In this document: positions 48,961 to 61,524 of the stretch, in pieces
Layout of the letters: every line of letters begins with the position of its first letter
How positions within the stretch are numbered: the first letter of the stretch is position 1
NCBI RefSeq assembly: GCF_048544455.1
Contig: NC_133534.1
Location: 33,790,217 to 33,854,216, forward strand
Direction of reading: 5' to 3'
Origin: Silene latifolia
Lineage: Eukaryota; Streptophyta; Magnoliopsida; Caryophyllales; Caryophyllaceae
DNA: 64,000 nucleotides
Position numbers and translations under genes: made by a program
The notes under the pieces: model-generated
The model's input: the letters and a program-made list of their open reading frames with translations, nothing else
Database searches by the model: none
What the model was told of the DNA's origin: nothing

Positions 48961-49559
48961 TATTTCATGTGTAGTTCTTATGCTATTTTCCATTTTCTTA
49001 TGGAGCCAAAGAATTTATTATTGCGCTTCAATAGTGAATTAGTAGCCATTTGATGCAATTCTCAATGCAATTTTCATTAAGGGTCACTCGTCTGCTAGTT
49101 AAAAGTCTTAATACGGGGGTAAGGCCGTAAGTCTGCGTACATTGGATTCCCCTAAGGTAATACTCTGTATCATTGAGGTTGTATGTGTGGCTTGTTCGGC
49201 TAAATATCTTCTTTTATCTATGTTGAATTCTAATCTTAAGCAGCAGGAAGTTAAATAGGCTTCTTAAACAAAGCAAATGCATAGGAAAACAAAGGTTGTC
49301 TTCAACTAACAATAATGTTTCCTGCAAACCAACAATTACAAATGCATATCATAATTATTCACCACATCATCTATCCAAACAGTCCATACTTCACACAATC
49401 AGCAACTGATGATCTATTGATAATTGATACAATACAAATTCTTGTTACTCTGATGGTGCCAATGCCACAACCTGTCCTTTTAATTCCAAACAAGAGCATC
49501 AATAATATATAGACATCTACTGTCGAAAGCGATACGCATATCAATTATCTCATAGTACT
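48961..49559. other. Intergenic sequence without a partner in copy 1
   Basis: No gene recognised. Copy 1 carries different sequence (about 1970-2257) at this place. Confidence 0.45.
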
Positions 49560-49745
49560 GATCACTCAAATGCAAGTATTCACCATCATCACCAAAATCA
49601 TCACTGTCCTTTTAAGGCCTTCACCGTCGAATCCCATCTCAATGAATTGTTTATCTCTAAGGTTGTACCATTAATATTTTGGTATACACAATAGTTCATC
49701 TGATGATCCTTTGCGGTATGCAATAGGGTGGCGAACATCTTCGAG
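49560..49745 (-). pseudogene. F-box gene fragment (C-terminal piece)
   Basis: The sequence aaggccttcaccgtcgaatc followed by ccatctcaatgaattgttta and caatagggtggcgaacatct matches the 3' coding part of the neighbouring F-box genes (compare 50675-50815 and 45400-45540). It has internal deletions and no frame. It is a fifth F-box relic, showing a decayed local F-box cluster. Confidence 0.75.
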
Positions 49746-49834
49746 GCTAATTAGTCTAATCTAAACATATATAACTTGAAGGCCTCATAAATTACTCCCT
49801 GCGTATCAATCATTTGCTTTACCTTTGATTAAAA

Positions 49835-50448
49835 TCGTTCTTAAACACAATATAAAAGGTATACGAACAAACGATTGGGCAAAGGCAGTACAATAACGGA
49901 ACTAAAATGACCACAAATTCAACGTATATATATGGTGCATTATCTCATTACCTAATCCTAACTACTTCCCATGTAATCGAACAACGATGTCTCAGTATAT
50001 ACACGATGAATACTTGTCAATGACAATTCGGCCTACTGGCCTATTCGAATTAAACTTCCGTGCACAGTAGCGCAATGCTTAATTCAAAACCTGACTCTAT
50101 TGTACAATCTAATAAGGTAAATGTTGCTATCAACCAGAAATCGGAATGCTACTAGCGACAAGACGAGGAGTACTCGAGGGGTGACTCAGTATTTGTTGGT
50201 ACTACTCAGAATGCTACTACAATCTATTACCGATGATGACATTTTTTTGATACGTTTTTTTAAAATCCGTCTTAGATATTTTAAAAAAACGTATCCAATC
50301 AAATGTAACCAAGGATATAACAAAAGTTTTGTTCACAACGTTCATCTTTATAAAATAAATCGTCTTTGAATTCCTTATATTATTGCACACAAGCTAAATA
50401 ATCGACTTTTAAGTAATCGCCCAAATAACAGATTACCCAATACAATTG
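49835..50448. other. Duplicated downstream flank of the F-box gene
   Basis: Matches 2258-2813 with one extra block of about 80 bp (50027-50110). Non-coding. Confidence 0.65.
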
Positions 50449-51786
50449 TTAGAATTCATAACTCAAATGCAAGAACCTATCATCATCAGAACCATAACAA
50501 TAAACATAACCATCATCCTCATCATCAACGTCAACATCAACATCATCATCATCATTATCATCATCATCATCATCATCATCTTGTTTTTTGGATGATGAAC
50601 GAATCGGTTGACCTCCGGGAAAGTTTAAGAGGCTTCCCTTGCATATATAAGCAAAAGAATAATAACTCCTATCAAGGCCTTCACCGTTGAATCCCGTCTC
50701 AGTGAATTGTTTCTCTCTAATATTGTACCATTTATATTTGTTTCTATACTTTCGTTTACACAATAGTTCACGTGATAATCCTTTGCAGTACGCAATAGGG
50801 TGGTAAACATCATTGTGGTCCTGCGCAGGAACTCTCATCAATTTAACCCAAGACTCTTTAACACCGTAGTCCTTCATAACCCATACACTATAAGTCGACT
50901 TTTTCACATTGTAAAATGAAAAACTTAGTTGCTCTTCAAGCAAACCTAGGTGGCAAAAAGAACTATTATGATATTGTGGAGTCAAGTTGGAACCGATTTC
51001 ACCCAAAAGAACATCAGGCAAGAGCACATCACTAGACCATCGTTCCGCTTTGACATCAAAACAACCAATTGTCGTCAAGCAATCATAATCTAAACCATCA
51101 TAAAAAATCATCACAAGTAAATGGTTTTGTACAAGGACGGGATCATCAATACGTTGAAAGCTAGGGCTGATCCGTTTACGCTCGATACCTTTCCACGAAT
51201 CACTATTCAAGCTATACACGATGACTTCCCTTACCATGTCAAGATAGTCAAATCCTTCATCGTATTTTACAAACCTGACGATTTTGATATCGTCATTGAA
51301 TTCATCATCTAAACAATGACACATGCCATAATGCACATACATAGAGTCACGGGGAACGAAAACTGTAGGGATTACACGGTAAATACGAGTAGCTAGGTTG
51401 AACAAGATGAGATCTTCAAGGTTGGTGTATCCGAACCCAATCAAGAGATAAGATTCGCAACATGCCACTATCGACCTGGATTCCGATGCAAACTGTTTTG
51501 ATGGTATTGGGTAAGGGCAAAGCGTAGGAGGAGAGTGCAGGGACTCCAATTCGTATATACGAAAGTTGTTGCAATCGCCTGGGATGATTAAGAGTCGAGG
51601 ATTGACCTCTTGTAATAATGCATTGAATTTGGGAGATGAAATCTCCGTTAGAAACGATTTGGAAACGCATTTGAAGCGTAGGACGGATTTTACGGGTAAT
51701 TTAGGGAGTATACATGTGAATATTAATTCAATTGGAAGGGTAACTGTAGTTGAAGATGGTTCTAGGGTTTTGAAACTTGCATCCAT
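50449..51786 (-). CDS. F-box protein with F-box-associated domain, longer Asp-rich tail
   Basis: Intact 445-residue frame, paralogue of 2814-4106 and nearly identical to it. It has the same F-box at about residues 15-60 and the same F-box-associated body. Differences seen: SSF for SSL, LLEEQ for LLEGQ, LMRVP for LMSVP, and a longer tail with DVDVDDEDDGYVYCYGSDD. An SCF substrate receptor is the expected role, substrate unknown. Promoter sequence is the same as in copy 1 for at least 700 bp upstream, so any regulatory divergence must come from the foldback element at 52527 or further out. Confidence 0.9.
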   Translation of the reverse strand: MDASFKTLEPSSTTVTLPIELIFTCILPKLPVKSVLRFKCVSKSFLTEISSPKFNALLQEVNPRLLIIPGDCNNFRIYELESLHSPPTLCPYPIPSKQFASESRSIVACCESYLLIGFGYTNLEDLILFNLATRIYRVIPTVFVPRDSMYVHYGMCHCLDDEFNDDIKIVRFVKYDEGFDYLDMVREVIVYSLNSDSWKGIERKRISPSFQRIDDPVLVQNHLLVMIFYDGLDYDCLTTIGCFDVKAERWSSDVLLPDVLLGEIGSNLTPQYHNSSFCHLGLLEEQLSFSFYNVKKSTYSVWVMKDYGVKESWVKLMRVPAQDHNDVYHPIAYCKGLSRELLCKRKYRNKYKWYNIREKQFTETGFNGEGLDRSYYSFAYICKGSLLNFPGGQPIRSSSKKQDDDDDDDDNDDDDVDVDVDDEDDGYVYCYGSDDDRFLHLSYEF

Positions 51787-52042
51787 CGTAAAAGGGTAAA
51801 TTTGATTAGGGCAGAATAATTAAGGTCTTGAGGAGATGTACATGTTGTGGAAATCTTCTTTATGTATACATTCTAATTGACAAATTTTACCAAACCCTAT
51901 TTTCTTCTTAATAAATTACCGTAAAAATAATTAATTAAATCCAAAAAAAAAATATAAAAGACAGATCGAGGATATTTGATCAAAAATCTAAAACGAGCCC
52001 GTAAGTGTGAAATAATTAATTAAATCCTAAAATATAAAAGAC

Positions 52043-52418
52043 CACAAATTGTTCAATAAAGCCGTCTCATAGCATAAAACCGGCCCATTAATCAAAAGCC
52101 CCACAAATTCAAATGTTTTAAAAAGAAAATTAAATGTATGTTAACAGCAACTCTGTTATAGGACCGTCCTATAGCATAGGACTGACCCAAAAGATGAAAA
52201 GCCCAAAGTTAACATATAATTACATTCATATTTCAATTTTATTTTGATTACCTGATATTTTATAATGAATACCACATATTTAAATATGCAAGTTATCAAG
52301 ATAAAATATTATGTTACCAAAATAAATAATTATTTTACACATTTATTAACTTACTTAGTTGGGCTTTATGCCATTAGACTAGTCTTTTATTAAAAATAGT
52401 CCTATAGAACAATTTGTG
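52043..52418. repeat. Small inverted-repeat element, copy 2
   Basis: Counterpart of 4363-4738, with the same CACAAATTGTTC ends. Confidence 0.5.
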
Positions 52419-52526
52419 CTTCTTTAATAATGCAGCCTGCTCCTTATCTTCCCAAACAGTAACTCTCCTATAGGACCGTCTTATAGCATAGGACGGATCC
52501 AATAAGAGAATTAGCCCATTAAAAAT

Positions 52527-53388
52527 AGGGTTATTCTACGCGGTAACCCTGTGTTTTTTTGAATTCTAGCTGGTAACCCTTCATTTTTCAACCACCCACA
52601 TAGTAACCCTGAACTTATCAAAAAAAGTTCTCCGTGACCCCCAACTTTTATTCCGTTAAAAAACTCCGTTAGTTTGCATGTTTATTGGGACTTGGGCTTG
52701 TTTTTTAGAGTTCAAATGCTTAAATGGTCAACTAACTATGGTCTTCTCAACTCAATTAAATAAATATACCCCAAATTTTCCTAACAAATAATTATATTCT
52801 AGGTGTGGTAAGACTTAAGAGTATAATTCATAATTTTTTTATTATCATTATTATTATTATTATCATCATTTTTATTGTTTAACAAAGAATATTAAAGTAG
52901 TAAAAATACCGATCCACATCTTACCTTTTTTTTTTTTTATAAAAATAATAATAATATAATATCAATTATAATCTAATATAATTTATAACAAAAACAAAAG
53001 TAAGATGTGTTTCAATATATTTACTACTTTAATATTCTTTGTTAAGCAATAAAAATGATGATAATAATAAGAATGATAATAAAAATGTTATGAATTATAC
53101 TCTTAACACACCTATAATATAATTATTTGTTAGCAAAATTCGTGGTTTATTTATTTTAATTGAGTTGAGAAAACCATAGTTACTTGGTCATTTAAGCATT
53201 TAAAGTGTAAAAGACAAGCCCAAGTCTCGATAAACATTCAAACTAACGGAGATTTTTAACGGAATAAAAGTTGAGGGTCATGGAGAAGCTTTTTTCATAA
53301 GTTCAGGGTTACCATGTGGGTAGTTGAAAAACGAAGGGTTACCAGCTAGAATTCAGAAAAACACAGGGTTACTACGTAGAATAACCCT
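52527..53388. mobile_element. Foldback MITE, Mutator-like, copy 2 only
   Basis: Nearly the whole element is an inverted repeat with arms of about 400 bp (AGGGTTATTCTACG…CGTAGAATAACCCT, with internal phrases such as ctagctggtaacccttc mirrored). The centre is T/A-rich near 52920-52990. The flanks attaaaaat and tattaaat look like a damaged 8-9 bp target duplication. The empty site is at 4836-4850 in copy 1 (attaaaaataattatg). It has no gene. Confidence 0.85.
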
Positions 53389-53409
53389 TATTAAATAATT
53401 ATGAGAATT

Positions 53410-54335
53410 AAAAACAAACCAATTTAAAACCCGAAAAACTCTGCTGCCTTCACCATACGTTCATTTGCTTCTTCAAATCCAAAAAATCCAATGGCCGTTA
53501 ACCATCCCTGCCACCTCCTCGATCCCCGCCCCATCACCGCATCATCCCGTTAACCACCAGATCTACAACTTTTGCAGCGATTACCTTTTCCCTTTCTTGA
53601 TAGTTTGTAACGTCGACGGCAACAATTCGCTCTTTCTCTATAAAGAGCCGTGAAGGTAACAACTATAGAGATGACTCTCTGAGCCACACACGATGGTGAT
53701 GATTAGTCGGTTACCAACAACCAGGTTCAAAATCTAATCGCGGAAACTTGATTACTCATGTATTTATATTAAAAACTTTTGAGTTTGCAGCTTAATATTA
53801 TGGGTTTTTTTTTTTATTTGAATTCAATTACTCCACATGAGCTTTTGATTTACTCCGTTTATGAGTTTCAGATTTAAAACTAAAGTTTAATACTTCTAAA
53901 TTTTAACTGATTGTTTTAATTTGAATACTCCTAATTTTATGTTGACAACTTTGAATTTTAACTCGGAATTTTTCTACCTGAGAAAGCATCTAAATTGTTT
54001 AACTCCGAGAACCTCCAAATTTAGCTTAAAAACTTTAATGTAATAATGAAGAAAAGTGAAGTTGTTATTTCGTATCTTTTGGTAAGATTTTAGAATAATA
54101 CTGAAAATGGTGGTAATTAAACTAAAATCCATATTTTCAAGATTAAACTTACATTGTAAATACATAACTATAACTCAGGCGTGAGTTTTCAACCTAAATT
54201 TATGGGTTTTAAAGATTAAACTTACAGAAGTTAAATAGCAAAATTGATGTAGAAATTTTGACTAAATTTAAAATCTATTTTTAATTTAAAATCAAGGTTT
54301 TCAATATAAAAGCATAAATATTCAATTAAAACAAG
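53410..54335. other. Interior of TIR element, copy 2, no gene recognised
   Basis: Counterpart of 4860-5785, essentially identical. Confidence 0.45.
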
Positions 54336-54397
54336 TTTTTTTTTTTTTTTTGATGAGAATGAACGATAACATTAAACACAAGAAGGTTCAATACAAA

Positions 54398-57300
54398 TTA
54401 GGGGGGAGGGTCCGGGGATAAAGGAGTACAAACATGAGCAAGATCCGAATTATACAAAGATAAAACAAAAGTAGGCGGTGCTACATCCCAGCTAAAGACG
54501 CCCCCATTAGAGCTCGAGTCATGTAAAGCGAACTTGGAAATGGCATCCGCAACATGGTTAGTCGATCTTTTCTCATAGATAATGATCGTTGAAGGTGAGG
54601 CTTTTGAGAGATCCCTGCATTCCAAAATGATGTTAGTGTAAGGCCCACAAGGAGCCGAGTTTCCCAAAATCGCATTTACCGCAAGTGAACAATCAAGAAC
54701 TGACAATAAAATTTCCAATGTTTGAGGCTGCAAAGGTAAGACCATTCTTAATCGCAAGAAGTTCGGAGATGAAGGGGTTAGGGGCTAACAATCTGATGGA
54801 CCAACCTTTTATCCAAACACCTAAAGGGGAACGGGATACACACGCGAGACCAGCTAAGGAGGAAGAAGGACAAAAGGCCGCATCGACGTTGATCTTAGAC
54901 CAACTAGGCGGAGGAGGGGCCCAACGGTTTGGGTAAAAAGATGTGGCGGGTGCTAGACAGAGGGTTAAGAGGGGGGTGGGCTGGTGGTGTGTGGTGTGCG
55001 GGTGGGAAGCAGGCTGACAAGAAGTAGGGGTCTGGACTGGCAGACCTGAGTGCGAGCAGAGAGGGGTGGAAGCACAGGTGTAAGTGCATTGGGCATTGCT
55101 CCATTGAGAGGCAAGGGAGGATGAGTGAGTGATCCAAATGGAGTCAATAGGGAGGTTAGAACCCGAGAAGACGAAGTCATTTCGCCTGAGCCACAGAGGC
55201 GCCAAGTGAGGAAGGAGAAGAGCGTAACCCAAGACTTGTTAGTAGAAGTGCAATTTTCCTTAATCCAAGGTTGGAGGGGGAGGGAGTAGAAATTATGGGG
55301 GAGGGTGAAATTATCCCAAACAGAAAGGGCATGGGTGCAATCACGGAGGATGTGAAGTGTATTTTCATCTAACGAAGGGCTAAGGCAAGATGTGCAATGT
55401 GGTGAATGGATGACACGTCTTTTGTAAAGAGTGAGGTTATGAGGTAATTTGTCCCACCAGGATAACCAAATGAAGAGTTTGATGCGGGGTTGGGATGGAA
55501 TGTCCCACAGCCCGGCTCATGTCAAGCGGGGCAGAGGATGATGCGGGTCACCCAGGATGTGATTATAAGAAGCCCCAATTGAGAATTTGTTCTTGGAGGC
55601 GAAGGACGAAGAAATGAGGTCAGGAAGAGGGGTGGAGGGGAGGGGGATAGAGAGGATGGTTATTGTGATAAAGGGGGGGAGGTCATATTCAAGAGAGTCA
55701 AGGTCCCACTGACCGTTGTTGATAATTGTGCACAGCAAGTCGGTGTCGGAGGAGGGGGAGAGGGGTCCATGAAGGCAATTTCTTAAGGGTCCGAGAGGGG
55801 ACCAATTGTCGTGCCAAAGGCGGATGGTGGAACCATCGCCGATGGACCAAGTGAGGGAGGGTTGGAGAAAAGACCAACCGATGCCAATGCCCCCCAAATG
55901 TGAGATCCACGCCTAAAGGAGGGATGGGTAGGATCAGTGTGGAGATATTTACTATGCAAGGCAATGGAGGTGAAGTTGCCTTTGAGGCAGAAAATCTTCC
56001 AAGCAAGTTTGGTAGAATGGGCAGCATTGAGAGGTTGGGCTTTTTTAATTCCAAGCCCGCCATTAGCTTGCGATTTAGTAACAAGGTCCCAGTTTGAGAG
56101 GTGTAGTTTGCGGGAGGAGAGGCTAGACCAAAGGAAGGATCTATTGGTTTTGTCGATGAGAGAGGAGATAGAGGAGGGGAGGTGGAGACATTGCATGAGA
56201 TGGGATGGGAATGCATTAAGGGTGGATTTGATGAGGCAGAGTCTAGCAGGGCGAGAGAGGAAGCGCGTCTTCCAATTGGCAAGTTTTGCATCGATCCGAT
56301 CTATGATGGGTGGAGGTCGATTTGTTGGGCTTTCGGGGAGGAGGGGGAACCCAAGGTAAGTTCCAAGGTTAGAGGCTTTCTTAATGCCAAGGGAGTCTTC
56401 AAAAAGGGAAATGTTATGTGGGTGGGTCTTTTTGGAGAAGAAAAGCTTGCTCTTGGAAGTATTAATTTTTTGGCCCGAAGCCGAGCAAAATTGGAGGAGG
56501 ACATCCTGAAGGGCACAAAGATTGCTTTCAGAAGCCCGTCCAAAGAGAAGGAGGTCATCTGCGAAGAGGAGGTGAGAGAAGGTGGCTCCTCCTTTTCCAA
56601 GTGGGAAAGGAGTCCAGGAAGAGTCGGCACAAGATGAGTGAATGGATTTGGAGAGGGCCTCCATGCAGAGGATGAAAAGGTAGGGGGAGAGGGGATCACC
56701 TTGGCGGAGACCCCTAGAGGGGAGAAAAGGGGGGGTAGGAGAACCATTTAAGGTAACAGAGGAGGTGACATTGGTGACACAGTTCATGATGAGCGAGATT
56801 GTGTCATTGTCAAACTTGGAGTCAGAAAGGCAAGAGCGAATAAAATCTCACTCAAGCCGGTCAAAGGCTTTTTCTAAGTCGAGCTTAAGGGCAAACCAAC
56901 CTTTCTTGCATCTGGATGCACCCATGGAATGAATGATCTCAGAGGCAATAATATAATGAGAGTCGGTGCCCCGCCCAGGGATAGAACTCCCTTGGTTAGG
57001 AGAGATTAAGAGGGGCATGATGGGTTTGAGACGGTTAACAATGATCTTGGTGACGACTTTATAAACCGTGTTACAAAGGCTAATTGGCCGAAATTGTTTA
57101 ATGGAGCTGGGGGAGAGGACTTTGGGAATGAGGGAGATTGTGGTAGCATTGATGGCAGAGGGAATGGAAAGGGTGTCAAAAATATTTAAGATGAAGGGAA
57201 TGAGGTCAGAAGAAATGGTACTCCAACAATTCTTGAAGAAACCAGCATGAAACCCGTCGGGCCCCGGGGCTTTACCAGATCCTAAGGAAAAGAGAGCGGT

Positions 57301-58593
57301 GTGGATTTCCTCCAAAGAGGGTTTGGTGCAGCAGCGGAAGGTAGGGCTGGTCACAGGGGCAGGTCTAGTGCAAAAGTCCTTTTGGGATGTGTATAAGTGG
57401 AGAAAGAATGAGGTGATGTGTTTAGTGAGCTCAGCCGGCGAGTTGTAAGTGATTCCGACGTCATCAGTCAAGGAAAGGATGCGGTTATGGACACAACGGA
57501 TAGTAACGGATTTATGAAAGAAGGCCGTGTTGCGGTCTCCATCATTAAGCCAGCTGATACGAGAGCGGTCTTTCCAGTAAGCACACTCAAGGTCGAGAAC
57601 ACGATTAAGGGAAAGAGAAAGAGAGTCATTCAGGTTCTGGAGGAAGGATGAGTTTGGGTGGAGGCAAAGTTGAGCTTGAGTTCCTTTGAGGCGGTTGATA
57701 AGGGATTTTTTTTCCTTGGATAGTTTCCCTATAGTGGTAGAGGCCCAGGTTGAGAGGTGTGTGCTAAGAAGTCCAAGTTTGGTGGGAAGGGTCTCGTCGA
57801 GTCCGCACCAGGTGGTGAAGACAAAGGGGTGGAAGGATGGCTCACGAAGCCATAAAGATTCAAACTTGAAAGCCGGAGGGGGGGAGGTGGGTGTGTTGAT
57901 GATGGTGTCCAGGAGGATGGGGCAGTGGTCAGATGAGAGGCGGATGAGGTGATTGTTGTGGGAGTTTGGAAAGGTGTCAAGCCAAGCATGATTAACCCAA
58001 ACCCGGTCAAGGCGTTCTAAGATAGGGTTGGTCCGTCTATGGTTAGTCCAGGTAAACTTGGGACCAGTGAATCCCAAGTCCAAGAGGTTACACATATTCA
58101 TGGTATCATTAAACAGGTTGACTCTGTTAAGAATAACACTCCTGCCACCGAATTTTTCGGAGGCAGACGAAACTTCATTGAAATCACCTAGACAGGTCCA
58201 GGGCAGAGACAAGTTGTCAGCAAGGTCAATGAGAGAATCCCACAAAAGTTTTTGAAGTCTGAACTTAGGACTGGCATAAATAGCAGTAAGAAAAAAGGTG
58301 ATGTTTGTAGAGGTTACCTGAACCACCGCATTAATGAGCTGGCCTCCCTTGTTCACAGTCGTGACCGAGACGTCCCTAGCATTCCAAAGGATCATAATAC
58401 CACCGGAGAAGCCAATGGGATCAACGATGTCAGAGGAATCGAAAGGGAGATTCTGCACAATGTCAATCGCGTTCGTCGCGACGGTTTCCGAGAGAATAAA
58501 AATGTCAGGTTTATGGGCATTGATGAGGTAGGTGATGTGGGGTTTAAAAGATGGCCTAGCGATCCCTCTACAATTCCAGAAAATGATCTTCAT
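54398..58593 (-). pseudogene. LINE ORF2, copy 2 (broken)
   Basis: The endonuclease and the first half of reverse transcriptase are open here over a longer stretch than in copy 1, including KAPGPDGFHAGFFKNCW and TTISLIPKVL, up to the TGA after FDRLE at 56848. RT resumes (GLRQGDPLSPYLF, FADDLLLF), and the zinc and RNase H parts follow with frame breaks near 54700, 55190, 55510 and 56300. Confidence 0.85.
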
Positions 58594-60739
58594 GTTACAG
58601 TGGATAAGGAAGGAGTCAAGGAGGTCAGTTTGATCCGCCGCGCGCCGGATTTGGACCTTCCCGAGGACGTCCCGTTCCGCTTTCCCAGGAAGGATGCAAG
58701 TATGGTCCGTGGACCCACAGTGCGGTAGTCTTTCCATTCTACCCTCATGTCCAACTCTTTCAATTTCAAGGTGGTATGAATCAGAACTACCCCATTTGAG
58801 AAGCTGGCCACTTGGAGCTTCTTGGAAGTTAAACTCAATGGAAAGGCCCTTCCCAATCGAGGTAAGATGGGAGAGGGGCCTATGAGAAAGCTCAGCTCCT
58901 GCGGAAAAACCAGAGGTGGGCAAGTTGGTTGCTCCTGGCGAATCAGCCATTGGAGGATGCAGCGTAGCACGAGTGGCAGTCCTTCGAGATCGCTGAAGTC
59001 GGGTAGGTGAGCAGGAATTAGATGACGCTCGAGAGAGAACGGGTCTACCATTTTTAGGTTTAGAGTTTCTGGTGGGGGGGAGCGAGGATGGGCTAGGAGC
59101 TGGCGGATGAAGAGCTCGCAGATTGGAGGCGAGTCTAGCAGAGGACCTAATGGTATGTTATTGTGTTAATTGGGTCTCGGAAGGGTTAGAGGTGGGAGTT
59201 GGAAGTAAGCCAGGGAGGTTGTTTTTGGATTTATAGGAAGAAGGATGACAGGTGGTGGTGGATATCGAGGGGGGTCCTTGAACAGGAGTGGTGTTGGTGG
59301 CATGGTAGAGGGAATGAAAAGACGAGAGGAGGTGGGTGTTTGGCGGTTCATGGTTTGGTGTCCTGGTGGTTTTATTTTTTTTATTTTGCCAGGAGGAGAG
59401 GGGGGGTGTAGAAGGTGAGTGAAGGAGGGTTGAATTTGTTTTCCCAAGGAGGTAAAGGGAAGGGGAGGTAACAGGTGGGTGGGGGATAGAAAGAAGAGTA
59501 TTAAGAAGGATATTGTCCAGGGGATTCTTTTTCAGAAAGGATAAAGGGGAAGGACAAGAGGGTGGGGTAGGGGTAATTTTAAAAATATCAAAGGAGTTGA
59601 CAATAGCTGGGAATGGGGCAATAACTTTATTCTGCGGTACATTTGACACAAGAGCTTTATTCTTATAAGGGATAATAGTCCAATTATCATTGTTGTTTTT
59701 TGGGTCAGTCAAAGGGGTAGCCTTGGAAGTGGCGTGTTGGTCAACACCCACAGGAGGACTCATTTTACATTTCTCCGGTTGATTAACCGGTCTGGGGTCA
59801 GGGATGCAGGGGCCAGACGAATCAGGACACTTCCCATAACAGAAAGATTTGCAAAAGGAGCAAATAATTTGTTTATCAGCAATTTTTACCTCCTGGCACA
59901 GGGAACCAATCCAGACCTTTGACGGCGGTGGCGAAGTTTGGTCGAGGTAGACAGAGATTCTTGCGAATCTGGAATTTTTATTTTTCATTCCATTGTTGTC
60001 AAATTTAATGAACCCACCAAGTTTGTCTCCAATTGCGCGGAGGACGTCAATGCGGTGGTACTCGATCGGCAACTCCGGTAGAACAATCCAAGTTGGAATA
60101 GACGAGATTGTTGCAAGGGAGGGGCGAAAATCCGGAGCCCAGTCTTGAACATGGAGGTAATGGCCATGGACGAACCAAGGTCCGTTCATTTTAATTGCAT
60201 TTAAAGCAGAAATCCTCTCTAATTTGCAAGAGTAAAACCCTTTACCCAAACCAATTAGATCAATTTTTCCGTCGAGTTTCCACAGAATCCGAAGGGTGTT
60301 TGCGAGGTGCCCAGATTCAATGGACTTGCCCATAACTTTGATGATGAGGGAGTTTTTCCAAGGTGAATGAATTGAATTGAGCAGGTCAGCTGGTAATTCA
60401 ATCGAAATCGAGTCGGAATCGGGTATTCCCGATGGGTTACGAGAAGGGGGAAAGGGGTTCTGATGGTTAAAGGGGGGAAAGATAGAGGAGGTTAAGGCGG
60501 ATTTGTAGGTTGAGGGGAGGAGTTTGTTTGGTGGGACGACGGTACCGGTGGTGGGGGTAGTGGTGGTGGAGCGGGGATTGAGTCGGAGAGAGTACCCGGA
60601 TAGAAGGCGAGGGATCATTGTGCAGAATCTCATGGACGGTCGGCGCAGTGGAAGGTGAACTAGGGGAGGGGTTTGCATGTGCGATAGGCGGTGGTTCTAG
60701 GTGGGTTGTTGGTGGTTGCTGAGGTTGGGGATCACTCAT
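58590..60739 (-). pseudogene. LINE ORF1, copy 2 (frameshifted)
   Basis: Starts MSDPQPQQ at 60739. Shifts occur near 60575 and 59150. The last frame ends with a TGA (58590-58592) that overlaps the ORF2 ATG as ATGA, probably the ancestral arrangement and suited to termination-reinitiation. The DUF4283-like core and Cys cluster (CSFCKSFCYGKC) are preserved. Confidence 0.75.
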
Positions 60740-61112
60740 GTTTTAATTTGTTTTTGTTTTCTCTCTCATCTCACTAAACTATTTATTGAGTTCTTGGCAA
60801 TTTGTTGGTAGATCGTAGTCAGTGTTGGAGATGGCGATAAGTAATATATTTCTGCAATTGATTCGTGGTAGGCGGTGTTGGAGATGGTGATGGAGGACAA
60901 GGTGTTGATTACGGATGCGGTGGACAACTGTAGTAGAGGTGTTAGAAGGTGAAGGGGTTTACAGTAGGTAGAGTCAAGCGTGAGAGGTTGAGATTTTGGG
61001 AGGCAGTTCTTTGTTATTAACATCTCGTTTTGGTTTTAATTGCTTAATATGGGCTGATTTTTCCTATTAGGCTCGTCCTATCCTATAAGACGGTCCTATA
61101 GGAGAGTTACTG

Positions 61113-61451
61113 ATAAAAGACAGATCAAGGATATTTTATCATCAATGACATTTTGGTCACCTGGCCTCTTCTGGTGTATTATCACATTAATCCAATAAGT
61201 ACTCCCAGGGCCGGTTCTGAATTTCTCGTGATCCTAGACAGAATGATTGATTGCCCCCCTTTAAAAAACATATAAGGCCTACATAAATTGTTATATAAGA
61301 CCATTTATAATTTCTCGTGATCCTAGACTAGAATTAATATTTTGCTGAGATTTATACAGCATTTATTATGCTCATATTAAATGATTAGTTGTAATTAATG
61401 CTTGTCATTAATTTGTATAGGACACGTGGCGTATCCACAACGTTTCAACCC

Positions 61452-61454
<3 letters not shown>
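61113..61454. other. Short non-coding stretch, copy 2
   Basis: Counterpart of 12569-12910. Confidence 0.35.

Positions 61455-61519
<65 letters not shown>
61455..61519. repeat. (TA)n microsatellite, copy 2
   Basis: Counterpart of 12911-12975, abutting the left end of element X copy 2. Confidence 0.95.

Positions 61520-61524
<5 letters not shown>

Larger units (their letters stand above)
54336..61024 (-). mobile_element. L1-type LINE, copy 2, inactive
   Basis: Counterpart of 5786-12480 at a constant offset of about 48.55 kb. It carries the same TGA after FDRLE, so it is the same insertion event duplicated with its surroundings. The indels differ from copy 1 and often fall at CAG or CTG. Confidence 0.85.
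52457..61112. mobile_element. TIR element hosting a LINE, copy 2
   Basis: Counterpart of 4777-12568 with the same CAGTAACTCTCCTATAGGAC ends. It is longer because of the foldback MITE at 52527-53388. Confidence 0.6.
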
